The notes: generated by a model from the sequence alone, not told the origin. 43,538 nt of DNA from CAZONU01 sp965370045 (GCA_965370045.1 CBDUSI010000026.1:1-43538); one strand, 5' to 3'. Shown: positions 33,934-41,570, numbered from the stretch's first letter. Made by a program: numbers and translations.

Positions 33934-34370
33934 CAGCCTGTCCTTTTCGGCTTCACAAAGATTGATGTGAAGATCCCCAGAGCCTTCCTGACTCGCCGTG
34001 AGTGGCTCAGCTCGTCGTGGCAGAGCCGGCAATAGACCTGGCCGTCTTGCTCGTCCGTGGTTCGATCGGCCGGGCAAGTCGCGGCGCCACAAGAAGTGCA
34101 GAGGAGGAGGCAGTTCTTACATATCAGGGCTCCACAGACGCATCGGCCGCCGAGGTTCCCGTCTTGGGCATAATGCCCGCAGTCATAGAACAGCGCCTCT
34201 CGTGAGACCACGGTTTCCTTGGCTCCGGTGGGGCCGATCTCGGTCTCGTCGTTCGCGTCCTCGATAAGTCGTTGCTTGCCGGATTCCCGGGTAAAGAGAA
34301 TGGTCCGGATCTTGCGCACAGGCCCGAGGAAGCGCGCGAGAAGAGAATCCAGTGGACCTTGCCCAGGCAT
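33933..34370 (-). CDS. Cys-rich zinc-binding protein (double zinc-ribbon/B-box-like)
   Basis: A 145-aa protein with a dense Cys/His cluster: C64, H66, C77, C79, C84, C87, C91, C94, C99, C114, C117, H118. The spacing suggests two or three zinc sites in a treble-clef or B-box/zinc-ribbon fold. Flanks are basic. TAGGAGG precedes the ATG. Its stop overlaps the start of the HerA-like ATPase by one base, so it is likely to be its partner. No family name can be given with confidence; adaptor or DNA/RNA-binding roles are possible. Confidence 0.7.
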   Translation of the reverse strand: MPGQGPLDSLLARFLGPVRKIRTILFTRESGKQRLIEDANDETEIGPTGAKETVVSREALFYDCGHYAQDGNLGGRCVCGALICKNCLLLCTSCGAATCPADRTTDEQDGQVYCRLCHDELSHSRRVRKALGIFTSIFVKPKRTG

Positions 34371-34380
34371 CGTCAGCCTC

Positions 34381-34557
34381 CTACCACGGCGAAGAGAAAA
34401 TTACTCGATTGAGGAAACCGATCAGGTGTCTGGCTAGCTTCCAGCTGAACCAGAGGCCGAATGCAACCCAGACAAACAGCGTTAACGACACTGTCGCCTG
34501 GATGACCTTGCGGATGAACATGGCGAGCGAATGGCCGGGAGGCATCTTAACTTTCAT
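34381..34557 (-). CDS. Small single-helix membrane protein, unknown
   Basis: About 58 aa. A short basic start leads to one strong membrane helix (VIQATVSLTLFVWVAFGLWF). No family is recognised. AAGG lies about ten bases before the ATG chosen here; a GTG at 34569 is an alternative. It lies 10 bases upstream of the zinc-protein gene in the same direction. Confidence 0.5.
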   Translation of the reverse strand: MKVKMPPGHSLAMFIRKVIQATVSLTLFVWVAFGLWFSWKLARHLIGFLNRVIFSSPW

Positions 34558-34570
34558 CTCACTTAGCACC

Positions 34571-34816
34571 TTAAAGCAATGCCGTTGACCCGGCCAAGGC
34601 GTGGTCAGAGTTGGGCTTGTCAGGCTGGGGGAAGCAGGCCAATCTCGATTGACTACTTAGCCCCTGGGCTTCTTTCGCGAGTCGCCCAACGATTTCTTGC
34701 TCCTCCTTGCTGAAATTGCGCCACAGTGCCTCAAACCAAGCTCTGTCGAGAGCCTCGTCGAAACCCAAGAAGCGCATTATCTGAACGTCGCTCGCCAAGG
34801 TCCGGACCTGCGGCAT
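34571..34816 (-). CDS. Unknown 81-aa helical protein, first gene of the minus-strand operon
   Basis: About 81 aa with no recognised family. It looks helical (FLGFDEALDRAWFEALWRNF, then EIVGRLAKEAQ). The ATG at 34816 has AGGGAGGA about nine bases upstream; an ATG at 34891 would give 106 aa but has a weak site. It is the first gene before the island's central divergent region. Confidence 0.5.
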   Translation of the reverse strand: MPQVRTLASDVQIMRFLGFDEALDRAWFEALWRNFSKEEQEIVGRLAKEAQGLSSQSRLACFPQPDKPNSDHALAGSTALL

Positions 34817-34938
34817 GACGCTGTCCTCCCTTCCGTGCTCTCCTCTTTCAGTTCCTACATATACGTCCCTCGGAACCTTCAGCTGTTTCATGGTTTCTGC
34901 TAAAACATGTGGCCATCAGTGAGGCAGTCCTGAGCTGC

Positions 34939-34970
34939 AGCGAAGACTAGGCCGATTTAAGCTAGTCGCT
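34939..34970. repeat. Inverted repeat GACTAG-N11-CTAGTC with outer AGC/GCT, operator candidate
   Basis: GACTAG (34945-34950) and CTAGTC (34962-34967) are perfect arms separated by 11 bases. Three more pairs (34939-34941 with 34968-34970) extend the stem past a 3-base bulge. Its position between divergent operons makes it a candidate operator. Confidence 0.45.
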
Positions 34971-35052
34971 CAAGGAACGCAGATGTTTCATGCAATTTCC
35001 AAGCATTTGCACTATCCCACACAAGTAGCTGTCGCGCCGTTGTTCACTGTCT

Positions 35053-35081
35053 TGACAACTTACGATGAACGGCACATACTA
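35053..35081 (+). promoter_or_regulatory. Sigma-70-type promoter for the sigma/anti-sigma/CHAT operon
   Basis: Consensus TTGACA (35053-35058), a 17-base spacer and CATACT (35076-35081). The transcript would begin near 35089. Its near-consensus form suggests housekeeping transcription; an additional promoter read by the encoded ECF sigma could overlap. Confidence 0.65.
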
Positions 35082-35109
35082 CTCTAGAGGTTCCGGCAAG
35101 GGAGTAGTG

Positions 35110-35151
35110 ATGACGCGCACCTCATTTTTCCGAAAGGTTTATAAATGCTAG
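35110..35151 (+). CDS. Possible 13-aa leader peptide
   Basis: An ATG with AAGGGAG six bases upstream opens MTRTSFFRKVYKC and stops at TAG (35149-35151). The stop overlaps another ATG at 35145. It lies between the promoter and the 142-aa gene, which itself lacks a good start, so it may couple translation. It is very short and may be chance. Confidence 0.25.
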   Translation: MTRTSFFRKVYKC

Positions 35152-35173
35152 AATATCCATATTCCTTAGGAGT

Positions 35174-35602
35174 TTGCGGCCTCGGCCGACTCCAGAGGAA
35201 ATCAAAATCACAAATAATGAGCCGCGATCTGAACTGGAACGAAGGGTGAGAATCATCCGTGAAGAACCCGATGGGACGATTGAAGTAGACTTGGATACGA
35301 AGTACATCGGGGATAGAGGGTGCTCACTTCAGGCTCTTTACGATAAGAAGGTCATGTACGGTGACTGTGTGTATGTGCTTCTGGAGCCGCAGAATTCTGT
35401 TTCCAAAGGATGGGAGTGTTACGAGCTTATGGGGTTCAACGAGGATGAGATTGCTGTGACCCTGCGAAGAGTTCCTGAAAGCCTTAGCATGCGTGTTATG
35501 CGAGACGGGAGGATTCTGGAGGTCCCGGACACTACAGCAGACCAGCAATTGGTTTCTGCAATCCGGAAGCTGCCGAAAAGCATTGTTGACAGGTATCGCT
35601 AG
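35174..35602 (+). CDS. Unknown 142-aa protein, first gene of the sigma/CHAT operon
   Basis: No family recognised. The protein is soluble and mixed alpha/beta, with a beta-rich central part (DGTIEVDLDTKYIGDRG, YGDCVYVLLEP) and a basic C-terminus (IRKLPKSIVDRYR). The frame has no ATG start: TTG at 35174 is used, with TAGGAG almost touching it; GTG at 35247 is an alternative. It ends three bases before the sigma gene ATG, so it belongs to that operon. By position it could be a sigma inhibitor, sensor or CHAT substrate, but nothing in the sequence shows this. Confidence 0.6.
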   Translation: MRPRPTPEEIKITNNEPRSELERRVRIIREEPDGTIEVDLDTKYIGDRGCSLQALYDKKVMYGDCVYVLLEPQNSVSKGWECYELMGFNEDEIAVTLRRVPESLSMRVMRDGRILEVPDTTADQQLVSAIRKLPKSIVDRYR

Positions 35603-35605
35603 GCC

Positions 35606-36202
35606 ATGGGAAAACCTGCACCACCCTCTCAACTGAACGAGAGTGACCATCGCAGCGACGAAGAGCTTCTTCGGGCCTATGTTGACGGAGATGACCAAGC
35701 ATTTTGTCTTATTGTTGAAAGGTATGAACGCAGATTGCTGGAGTACGCATGCGGGAAGCTGTGGAATCGAGAGGCGGAGGAGGATGCCGTGCAGCTGACC
35801 TTTGCGGCCTTGGCCAAGAAAGCTAGTACGGTTGAAAAGGTAGGACGGTACCTATGGGGCACTTGCCGCAGAACAATTGCGCAGCTATGGAGAGTTGAGC
35901 TGCGCAGAAGGGCAACAGAGGCCACATCTGCCGAAACAAACGACCCTCCTGGCGCTAGCGGAGACTGGGCATTCCTGTTTGGAGATGAGAATCTGGTGTA
36001 TTGCATTGGCGAATTGGACTCCGTGTTGCGTGAAGCTGTCCTGATGCGCTACGTGGATGAGTTGACCTACGAGGAAATTGGCGAGAGGCAAAGAGCGGTT
36101 AAGGCAACTGTATGGCGCAGAGTGCGGGAGGCCATTCGCTTGCTTAAACAGTGTCTGAAAACGAGAGGCGTGGAGAGTAGTGATGACTTGTCCGCTGACT
36201 GA
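35606..36202 (+). CDS. ECF-type RNA polymerase sigma factor
   Basis: A 198-aa group IV sigma factor. Sigma-2 spans about 18-100, with the DEELLRAYVDGDDQAF opening and EEDAVQLTFAAL, which matches the -10-binding, core-binding region. Sigma-4 spans about 133-185, with the helix-turn-helix ELTYEEIGERQRAVKATVWRRVREA. There is no region 3, as expected. It would direct RNA polymerase to its own set of promoters once freed from inhibition. The ATG follows the 142-aa gene by three bases, and the end overlaps the anti-sigma gene by about 20 bases, so both are tightly coupled. Confidence 0.9.
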   Translation: MGKPAPPSQLNESDHRSDEELLRAYVDGDDQAFCLIVERYERRLLEYACGKLWNREAEEDAVQLTFAALAKKASTVEKVGRYLWGTCRRTIAQLWRVELRRRATEATSAETNDPPGASGDWAFLFGDENLVYCIGELDSVLREAVLMRYVDELTYEEIGERQRAVKATVWRRVREAIRLLKQCLKTRGVESSDDLSAD

Positions 36203-36995
36203 GTACCTTCCTCTTTACATTGACGAGCACTCTGAGAAGCTCAGAGGGCATATCGTCAAGTGCTCTGACTGTCAGAAGTGCATGGATGGGGCGTCTTTGA
36301 TTAAGGGATTGACACGTGACCATTTGGCAATGCGGGAGCCAGTCGGGGGGCATCCCTCCTTCAAGGCATTGTTTGCATTTCCTAACAATTCAGGAAGAGA
36401 AGAAGCCGAGAAGATCAGGGAACATCTTTCTAACTGTAACATATGCGCATCCGTTGTAAGCACTCATACAAAGCTCCGGAGAGCAAAGAGCGATGTCCCC
36501 GACTTCAATGAACTTCTCAAGCAAGCAGATGAATGGCTCAAGAGTTTAGACACCACAACCATTCACGTCAGGAAGGCCAAGAGGGATGCAGGCAACTCGC
36601 GGACCAGCGAACTTGTGCCGGAGGCGGTGACGACTGGGATGCTATTGGCCGGGGCGAGCAAGGACACCGGTGATGCGGGTACACATGTTAAACTGGAGCT
36701 CACGCCGGAGGTCGAGTGGGCATCGGAGCCGCTTACTGATCAGCCTCTTCACCTGCAGGTCGAGATCCAGAAAGGAGAGCCGGAACGGATAGTCGTGACC
36801 GGCATCACGCCAGAACTTGGTGCGCCGCTCTTCCTAGCTGCGGTAGTGCTGCAGCCAGGAACCGAGTCGGACAGAAAGGCGTGGCGTGAATCCCGCGTTG
36901 CTGTGGAGCGACCGGAAGGGGCCACGCAACTCGTAGTGTGGGTGGCCATTGGCAAGGAGCTTGTGGCGCGCCTGAAGGCGAAGCTGCCGGAGTAG
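36183..36995 (+). CDS. Soluble anti-sigma protein with two zinc-finger (ZAS-like) motifs
   Basis: A 270-aa protein starting inside the end of the sigma gene. The N-terminal part fits the zinc anti-sigma fold: MTCPLTEYLPLYIDEHSEKL, then HIVKCSDC (H-x3-C-x2-C). A second HLSNCNIC motif about 58 residues on suggests a duplication. A helical linker follows and the last ~100 residues are beta-rich (LQVEIQKGEPERIVVTG ... VVWVAIGKEL). Most ZAS proteins are membrane-anchored; here no helix is seen, so control would be cytosolic. GGAGAG lies before the ATG; GTG at 36180 is an alternative. It is the obvious inhibitor of the upstream sigma factor and a candidate protease target. Confidence 0.8.
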   Translation: MTCPLTEYLPLYIDEHSEKLRGHIVKCSDCQKCMDGASLIKGLTRDHLAMREPVGGHPSFKALFAFPNNSGREEAEKIREHLSNCNICASVVSTHTKLRRAKSDVPDFNELLKQADEWLKSLDTTTIHVRKAKRDAGNSRTSELVPEAVTTGMLLAGASKDTGDAGTHVKLELTPEVEWASEPLTDQPLHLQVEIQKGEPERIVVTGITPELGAPLFLAAVVLQPGTESDRKAWRESRVAVERPEGATQLVVWVAIGKELVARLKAKLPE

Positions 36996-37059
36996 CGGGG
37001 GACGAATAGCCTCGAAATGGCGGTGGCTACAGACGCATCTGCTCACGGAGGTATGGACA

Positions 37060-40000
37060 ATGGTTGATCAGAACGCTTCTGACCGTCTAAGAAGCGACGG
37101 CGGGAGCCCTCAAGAGGCCGCCCGCGCAGCTCTTGAGCGGGCCGCCAATCACCTGCACAATGAAGACGATCACTCGGCGCTCGCGGAAATGCGCCGGGCC
37201 ATGTCCATTGCCGATCAGTTAAGCAACATCGACATGCTGGCCAATGCGGCGCACAAGCCAGGGCCGATGAACCGACTTGAGGATGCGATCAGCGTTTACG
37301 ACGACCTCGTGCATCACTTTGGCGAACGTGAAGAGCCTGCGGTGCTCGAGCAGGTGGCAAAGGCTTTGGTCAACAAGGGCTTGACCCTGAAACAGTTGAA
37401 GAGGCACGAAGACGCGATCAGGTCTTATGACGAGGTAGTACAGTGCTTTGGCGAGCGTGAAGAACCACCACTACTCAAACAGGTGGCAAGGGCTCTGGGC
37501 AACAAAGGCGCAAGTCTGGGACAGATGGGGCGGATCAAGGATAAGATCGCGGCTTATGATGAACTGGTACGATGCTTTGGCGATCGCAAAGAACTTCTGT
37601 TGCTTGAGCTAGTGGCCCAGGCTCTGTTATGCAAGGCGGCAACCCTCACAGACGTGAAGCAACAAGAGGATGCGATCAGGGCTTACGATGAAGTGATTCG
37701 TCGCTTCGGCAACCGGGAAGAACCGGCGTTGCTCAAACTGGTGGCAAGTGCTGCCTTTGACCTCGGCGCCATTCATAGCCAGCGTGAAGAGAGTGAGGAA
37801 GCCCGGTCAAATTATTCCCTGGCGATTTCCCTACGCAGCAGGGGTGCCAAAGATGATACAGTGGCAGAGGCTGCGCTAATCCGCGGCGATATTCATCGCC
37901 AACGTGACGAAACAGTGAAAGCGTTTTCTGACTACACTTTGGCCATCACGCTACACGGCGCGGGCGCTGCCCCAAATGTCGTAGCAGCGGCGGCACTCAA
38001 ACGCGGGGTGATATACAAGCGGCGTGAGGAGATTGATAAGGCGTTGGCCGACTTCAGTCTGGCCATCTCACTGCGCGACAAAGGGGCGAGACCAAATGTC
38101 GTGGCAAGGGCCGCGTTTTACCGTGGCAATATTCATCGCCAACGCGAGGATGTTGAGGCAGCCTTCTCTGATTACACTTTGGCCATCACGCTACACGGCG
38201 CGGGCGCTGCCCCAGATGTCGTAGTAGCGGCGGCACTCAAACGCGGGATGATATACGAGCGACGTGAGGAGATTGATAAGGCGTTGGCCGACTTCAGTCT
38301 AGCCATCTCACTGCGCGACAAAGGGGCGAGACCAGGTGTCGTCGCAGCGGCTGCGCTCCGTCGTGGCAGTATTCATTACGACCGTGAGAAGATTAAGGAG
38401 GCCTTCTCTGATTGCACTCTAGCCATCTCACTGCGCGACAAAGGGGCGAGACCAGGTGTCGTCGCAGGGGCCGCGTTTTACCGTGGCGTCATTCATACCC
38501 AGCGTGAAGAAATCGAGAAAGCCCTTTCTGATTACACCTTGGCTATCTCCTTGCACGGCAGGGGCGCTCAACCATGTGTCGTCGCAGCGGCTGCGCTCCG
38601 TCGTGGCAGTATTCATCACCAGCGTGAAGAGATTGAGGAAGCCCGGTCAGATTACACCCTGGTCATTGCGCTGCAAGACGAGGGAGCGGATGCCGATGAT
38701 GTGGCAACTGCAGCCGGCAATCTCGCCATATGCGACCTCGATCGCGGAAAGACCGAAGAGGCCATCGACATGTCAACTCTTGCCATTGGTCTGCACGGGA
38801 AGGGAGCCCCTCCTAATGTCGTGGCGATTGCGGCGCTTGTACGTGGCATTTGTTATGCGCAATCCGGGGACAATGAAAAGGCTATTTCGGATTGGAGCTT
38901 TGTCATATCTTTGCACAAGAAGGGCGTTGAAGACGAGAGAGTAGCCCGCGCAGCGCTTGACCGTGGCCTCCTGCATGCAAAAAGCAGCAACTACGACGCC
39001 GCACATAGAGACGCCGACTTCATCGAATCCGAACTCGGTCCGGAGCTGCCGTACGCAAAGGCGATGGCCCATCATCTCCGATCACGGATTCATACAATGT
39101 CCGAGGAAGCAGAGATCGCTGAGAAACACGCTGCGCTGGCCTTTGAGCTTTGTCCGGAAAGCAGCCTGGGTTTCAAGTGTGAATGCGCTGAGCTGAAGGC
39201 TTCAACAATGTCCTCCCCGGGACGTACGCGAGAAGCACTGAACTTTCTGCTGCGCTGGGCGGACAGGGTAATCGAGATATGTGACGCTCCAGAAGCGGCG
39301 GAGAAAACAAGCGCCGCAGCTTTCGACGAGAAGGTGTTGAATCTCGAAGGCCATTTCGACGCAATCGCGAAGTTCTGGCGTGCTATTGCTGAAGGGGAGG
39401 CGAAGCAGGAGTACACTGACGAGGAACTCAAGGAATGGCAGTTCCGCAGCCTTTGGATACGCGACCTCCCCAAGGCGCGCAGCCTTGTGAACAGTTGCCT
39501 CGGACGAAGTGCCATCAGAAGTGCCCCGGCAAGCGTAACCAGTGAGCCGAACGCATCTCCTTGCACGACCGAAAAACCGCGCCCAAAGGAATCAGCCATT
39601 GCTACTGGTGCCATGTCGGTTCCTGAGCTTGCTTGTTCGCCAGTCAACGCAGGCGCATCTGCAACGGGCACGTTACCAGGCACCAGTTACGAGTCCAAAG
39701 CGCTGAGGCCAGAAGATCTGAAGACCATAGCGCGAAACCTCACGCCAGATACAGTCATACTGGTTGTCAGCATCGAAAACGACAGCCTGTGGGTGACGCC
39801 TCTGGAACAGGAGGATTCCGAACTGGTTTGCCGACATAGCTTCGTGGTCGCCAGCAGGCGCGAGAGATCGCGTATCTGGCTGCTCATGGACGTGCATCGG
39901 CTTCTGGTCGAGACCATTCTTGACATGCATCGGCTTCTGGTCGAGACCGCTCCTGCTGATCCCATATTCGCCAAACGTGCCTTAGGCCTTCTGAAAGATT

Positions 40001-41145
40001 ATGCGGCCACATGTGAGCGCTACAAGTTGGATCGACGTATTGTGGCCACCATTCTCGAGGTCCGTGCATGGCTGTTGTACGTAGCACAAGGGCTTGCCGA
40101 GAAGGCACAGCAGGTATGGGAACAGGCCGAGAACTGCTATGAGCAGGAGACGGACAGAAAGCGCTGTCACGAGATCCGTGACAAAAGCAATCAGCCGGGA
40201 TGGACGAACGAGGAAGTCAAGAAGGGATTCCTCTTTCTTGGGTGGGAGCCGATGAGAACCGCCACGGAGTTGCTCGGACCGGAACTGTTCGAGATATTCA
40301 ATTTTAGCCAGCGTCTTTCTGAGTTGGTCTCGAAGAAAGACGTGGTTCTTGTGACCAACCGCGAGGTCCACGACCTGCCCTGGACATACGTGTTGGCCGA
40401 ATATGCGACCTCAGTCACCCGCTGTTACAGCCTGAAGGTGCTGGCTTTGCAATATGAAGCCGCTGAGAAGCAGCGCCCCATGAAGGGCAAGCATTCACTG
40501 TGCTACTTCGCCGCTCCGTCCGGAGATGCGAAGGTCGGCTCCTTAAGCCAAGCCGAGTCTTTGCGCCAGAAGCTGCTGGAAAAGAACGAGGCGGAGAAGA
40601 GCTTCTCGACAATCGAGGTCTTTGACGACAAAGGCCCGTTCGCCACGGTTGCGAGTTTCCGAGACAAGCACAATGCCCGTAACGTCCTGATGCTCGCCGC
40701 CCATGGTTTCGTGAGCCGTAGCTACGGGCAAGAGCTGGCAAGTGGGTGGTTGCTTGAGCCCGAGTCAGGAAGCGAGAACAGGATTCTCACACTGGATGAT
40801 CTTACAGCCAACAATAACTTTGACTTCTCGTGCTTGCGAGACATGGTCCTGATAACCTGTAACCAGGCCCTCTCCGGGATGTGGGCCGGCGGAAGTTACA
40901 TGCGTGGAATGTACCCGGCTCTCTGCCGATGCGGTGCCGTTTCAGTAACGAGCTTCGCTGCACCCCTGCCCGCGGACATGATAGAGCCTTTTGGAATGAC
41001 CTACAGCCAACTCCTCGCCGAGAAGCTGACCACCTGGGAACCGGCACCACGGGCCCGGGCGCTCATGGAAACAATCAAGAAGCTCCGTGCGGATGGCGAG
41101 AATCCGTTCGGCCTAGCCTGGTGGGTTCATGACGGGGTGCTGTGA
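37060..41145 (+). CDS. TPR-CHAT protease (caspase-like) of the sigma/anti-sigma operon
   Basis: A 1361-aa soluble protein. Three to four 43-residue TPR-like units (about 70-235) are followed by ten 40-residue TPR units (about 240-640). A helical middle (about 640-800) and a Ser/Pro-rich linker (about 830-875) lead to a C-terminal CHAT domain (about 880-1361). The catalytic dyad is H1215 (MLAAHGF) and C1267 (VLITCNQALSG). CHAT proteases are caspase relatives that cut proteins after activation, often by sensing through TPRs. GGAGG lies eight bases before the ATG. It follows the anti-sigma gene by 64 bases on the same strand. A target is not known; the adjacent anti-sigma or the 142-aa protein are natural suggestions. 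Confidence 0.9.
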   Translation: MVDQNASDRLRSDGGSPQEAARAALERAANHLHNEDDHSALAEMRRAMSIADQLSNIDMLANAAHKPGPMNRLEDAISVYDDLVHHFGEREEPAVLEQVAKALVNKGLTLKQLKRHEDAIRSYDEVVQCFGEREEPPLLKQVARALGNKGASLGQMGRIKDKIAAYDELVRCFGDRKELLLLELVAQALLCKAATLTDVKQQEDAIRAYDEVIRRFGNREEPALLKLVASAAFDLGAIHSQREESEEARSNYSLAISLRSRGAKDDTVAEAALIRGDIHRQRDETVKAFSDYTLAITLHGAGAAPNVVAAAALKRGVIYKRREEIDKALADFSLAISLRDKGARPNVVARAAFYRGNIHRQREDVEAAFSDYTLAITLHGAGAAPDVVVAAALKRGMIYERREEIDKALADFSLAISLRDKGARPGVVAAAALRRGSIHYDREKIKEAFSDCTLAISLRDKGARPGVVAGAAFYRGVIHTQREEIEKALSDYTLAISLHGRGAQPCVVAAAALRRGSIHHQREEIEEARSDYTLVIALQDEGADADDVATAAGNLAICDLDRGKTEEAIDMSTLAIGLHGKGAPPNVVAIAALVRGICYAQSGDNEKAISDWSFVISLHKKGVEDERVARAALDRGLLHAKSSNYDAAHRDADFIESELGPELPYAKAMAHHLRSRIHTMSEEAEIAEKHAALAFELCPESSLGFKCECAELKASTMSSPGRTREALNFLLRWADRVIEICDAPEAAEKTSAAAFDEKVLNLEGHFDAIAKFWRAIAEGEAKQEYTDEELKEWQFRSLWIRDLPKARSLVNSCLGRSAIRSAPASVTSEPNASPCTTEKPRPKESAIATGAMSVPELACSPVNAGASATGTLPGTSYESKALRPEDLKTIARNLTPDTVILVVSIENDSLWVTPLEQEDSELVCRHSFVVASRRERSRIWLLMDVHRLLVETILDMHRLLVETAPADPIFAKRALGLLKDYAATCERYKLDRRIVATILEVRAWLLYVAQGLAEKAQQVWEQAENCYEQETDRKRCHEIRDKSNQPGWTNEEVKKGFLFLGWEPMRTATELLGPELFEIFNFSQRLSELVSKKDVVLVTNREVHDLPWTYVLAEYATSVTRCYSLKVLALQYEAAEKQRPMKGKHSLCYFAAPSGDAKVGSLSQAESLRQKLLEKNEAEKSFSTIEVFDDKGPFATVASFRDKHNARNVLMLAAHGFVSRSYGQELASGWLLEPESGSENRILTLDDLTANNNFDFSCLRDMVLITCNQALSGMWAGGSYMRGMYPALCRCGAVSVTSFAAPLPADMIEPFGMTYSQLLAEKLTTWEPAPRARALMETIKKLRADGENPFGLAWWVHDGVL
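37770..38970 (+). repeat. Ten-unit, 120-bp-period TPR-coding repeat array
   Basis: Within the CHAT gene the TPR units repeat at a strict 120-bp (40-codon) period for ten units, with matching positions at 37801, 37921, 38041 and so on to 38881. Units at 38041-38160 and 38281-38400 are almost identical in DNA, and 37921-38160 resembles 38161-38400 as a 240-bp double unit. The pattern shows recent expansion. Confidence 0.85.
39893..39957 (+). repeat. 33-bp tandem duplication in the CHAT gene
   Basis: The stretch coding HRLLVET occurs twice with an exact 33-bp period (TGCATCGGCTTCTGGTCGAG at 39893 and 39926). It keeps the reading frame and adds 11 residues before the CHAT core. Confidence 0.7.
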
Positions 41146-41172
41146 CAGAACACTTACCCATTTCTTCCTTGC

Positions 41173-41502
41173 CTACCCCTCAGGCCATCCATAAACCCTC
41201 TCGTTTCCATGCTCGACCACCAGGATGTCGTACTCCTCCCGCAGTTCCTTGACCTCCTCCTGGGCAGCCTTGATGGCCTCATTCTCGCTCCAGAACACAG
41301 TAACCTTTGACACTGTGCCGGCGTAGACCAGCACCAGCACGTAAGGCTCGCAAACATCCTGAACTTGGTCCAGCGCTTCACGGATTCTCCGCCGCAGAGC
41401 CTTGTCAAAAGCCTTGGATTTCGCATCCAGGGTCAGAGTCTCGGCAAGGAGTTCCCAGGATTTCTGAGGCAGGCGCAGTGTGACCATCTTCTTCTTGGAC
41501 AT
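41173..41502 (-). CDS. Unknown 109-aa protein with basic helical N-terminus
   Basis: A 109-aa protein of no recognised family. It starts MSKKKMVTLRLPQKSWELLAE, which resembles the strand-helix start of ribbon-helix-helix proteins. A central hydrophobic strand (YVLVLVYAG) and an acidic C-terminus (AAQEEVKELREEYDILVVEHG) follow. AGGAGG lies eight bases before the ATG chosen here. It is 68 bases downstream of the 528-aa gene on the same strand. A small DNA-binding or antitoxin-like role is only a guess. Confidence 0.6.
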   Translation of the reverse strand: MSKKKMVTLRLPQKSWELLAETLTLDAKSKAFDKALRRRIREALDQVQDVCEPYVLVLVYAGTVSKVTVFWSENEAIKAAQEEVKELREEYDILVVEHGNERVYGWPEG

Positions 41503-41570
41503 GCTCAGTCCTCCTACATGTTTAGACGCAAACAGATTCAAGCAACTGTAGTGGAAAGGTCGCTGCCCAG

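Larger units (their letters stand above)
34817..35173. promoter_or_regulatory. Divergent intergenic control region of the island
   Basis: This AT-richer stretch separates the leftward Hsp70/HerA operon from the rightward sigma/CHAT operon. It holds an inverted repeat (34939-34970), a near-consensus rightward promoter and a possible weak leftward promoter, TTGAGC-18-TAGTCT, overlapping the inverted repeat. A 13-codon frame at 35110-35151 has a good GGGAG site. The two operons could share control from here. Confidence 0.5.

Noticed and set aside
33934..34092. N-terminal extension of the HerA-like ATPase
   Set aside because: It lies wholly inside the zinc-protein gene in another frame and has no ribosome site; the ATG sharing a base with the stop is much better supported.
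31933..34370. Conjugation coupling protein of an ICE
   Set aside because: The HerA/TraG-type ATPase has no N-terminal membrane helices, and no relaxase or type IV secretion gene lies in the window; it cannot be excluded beyond the edge.
35606..41145. Type III-E CRISPR (Craspase) locus
   Set aside because: TPR-CHAT and a sigma factor are present, but no gRAMP/Cas7-11, no Cas1 and no repeat array are in the window.
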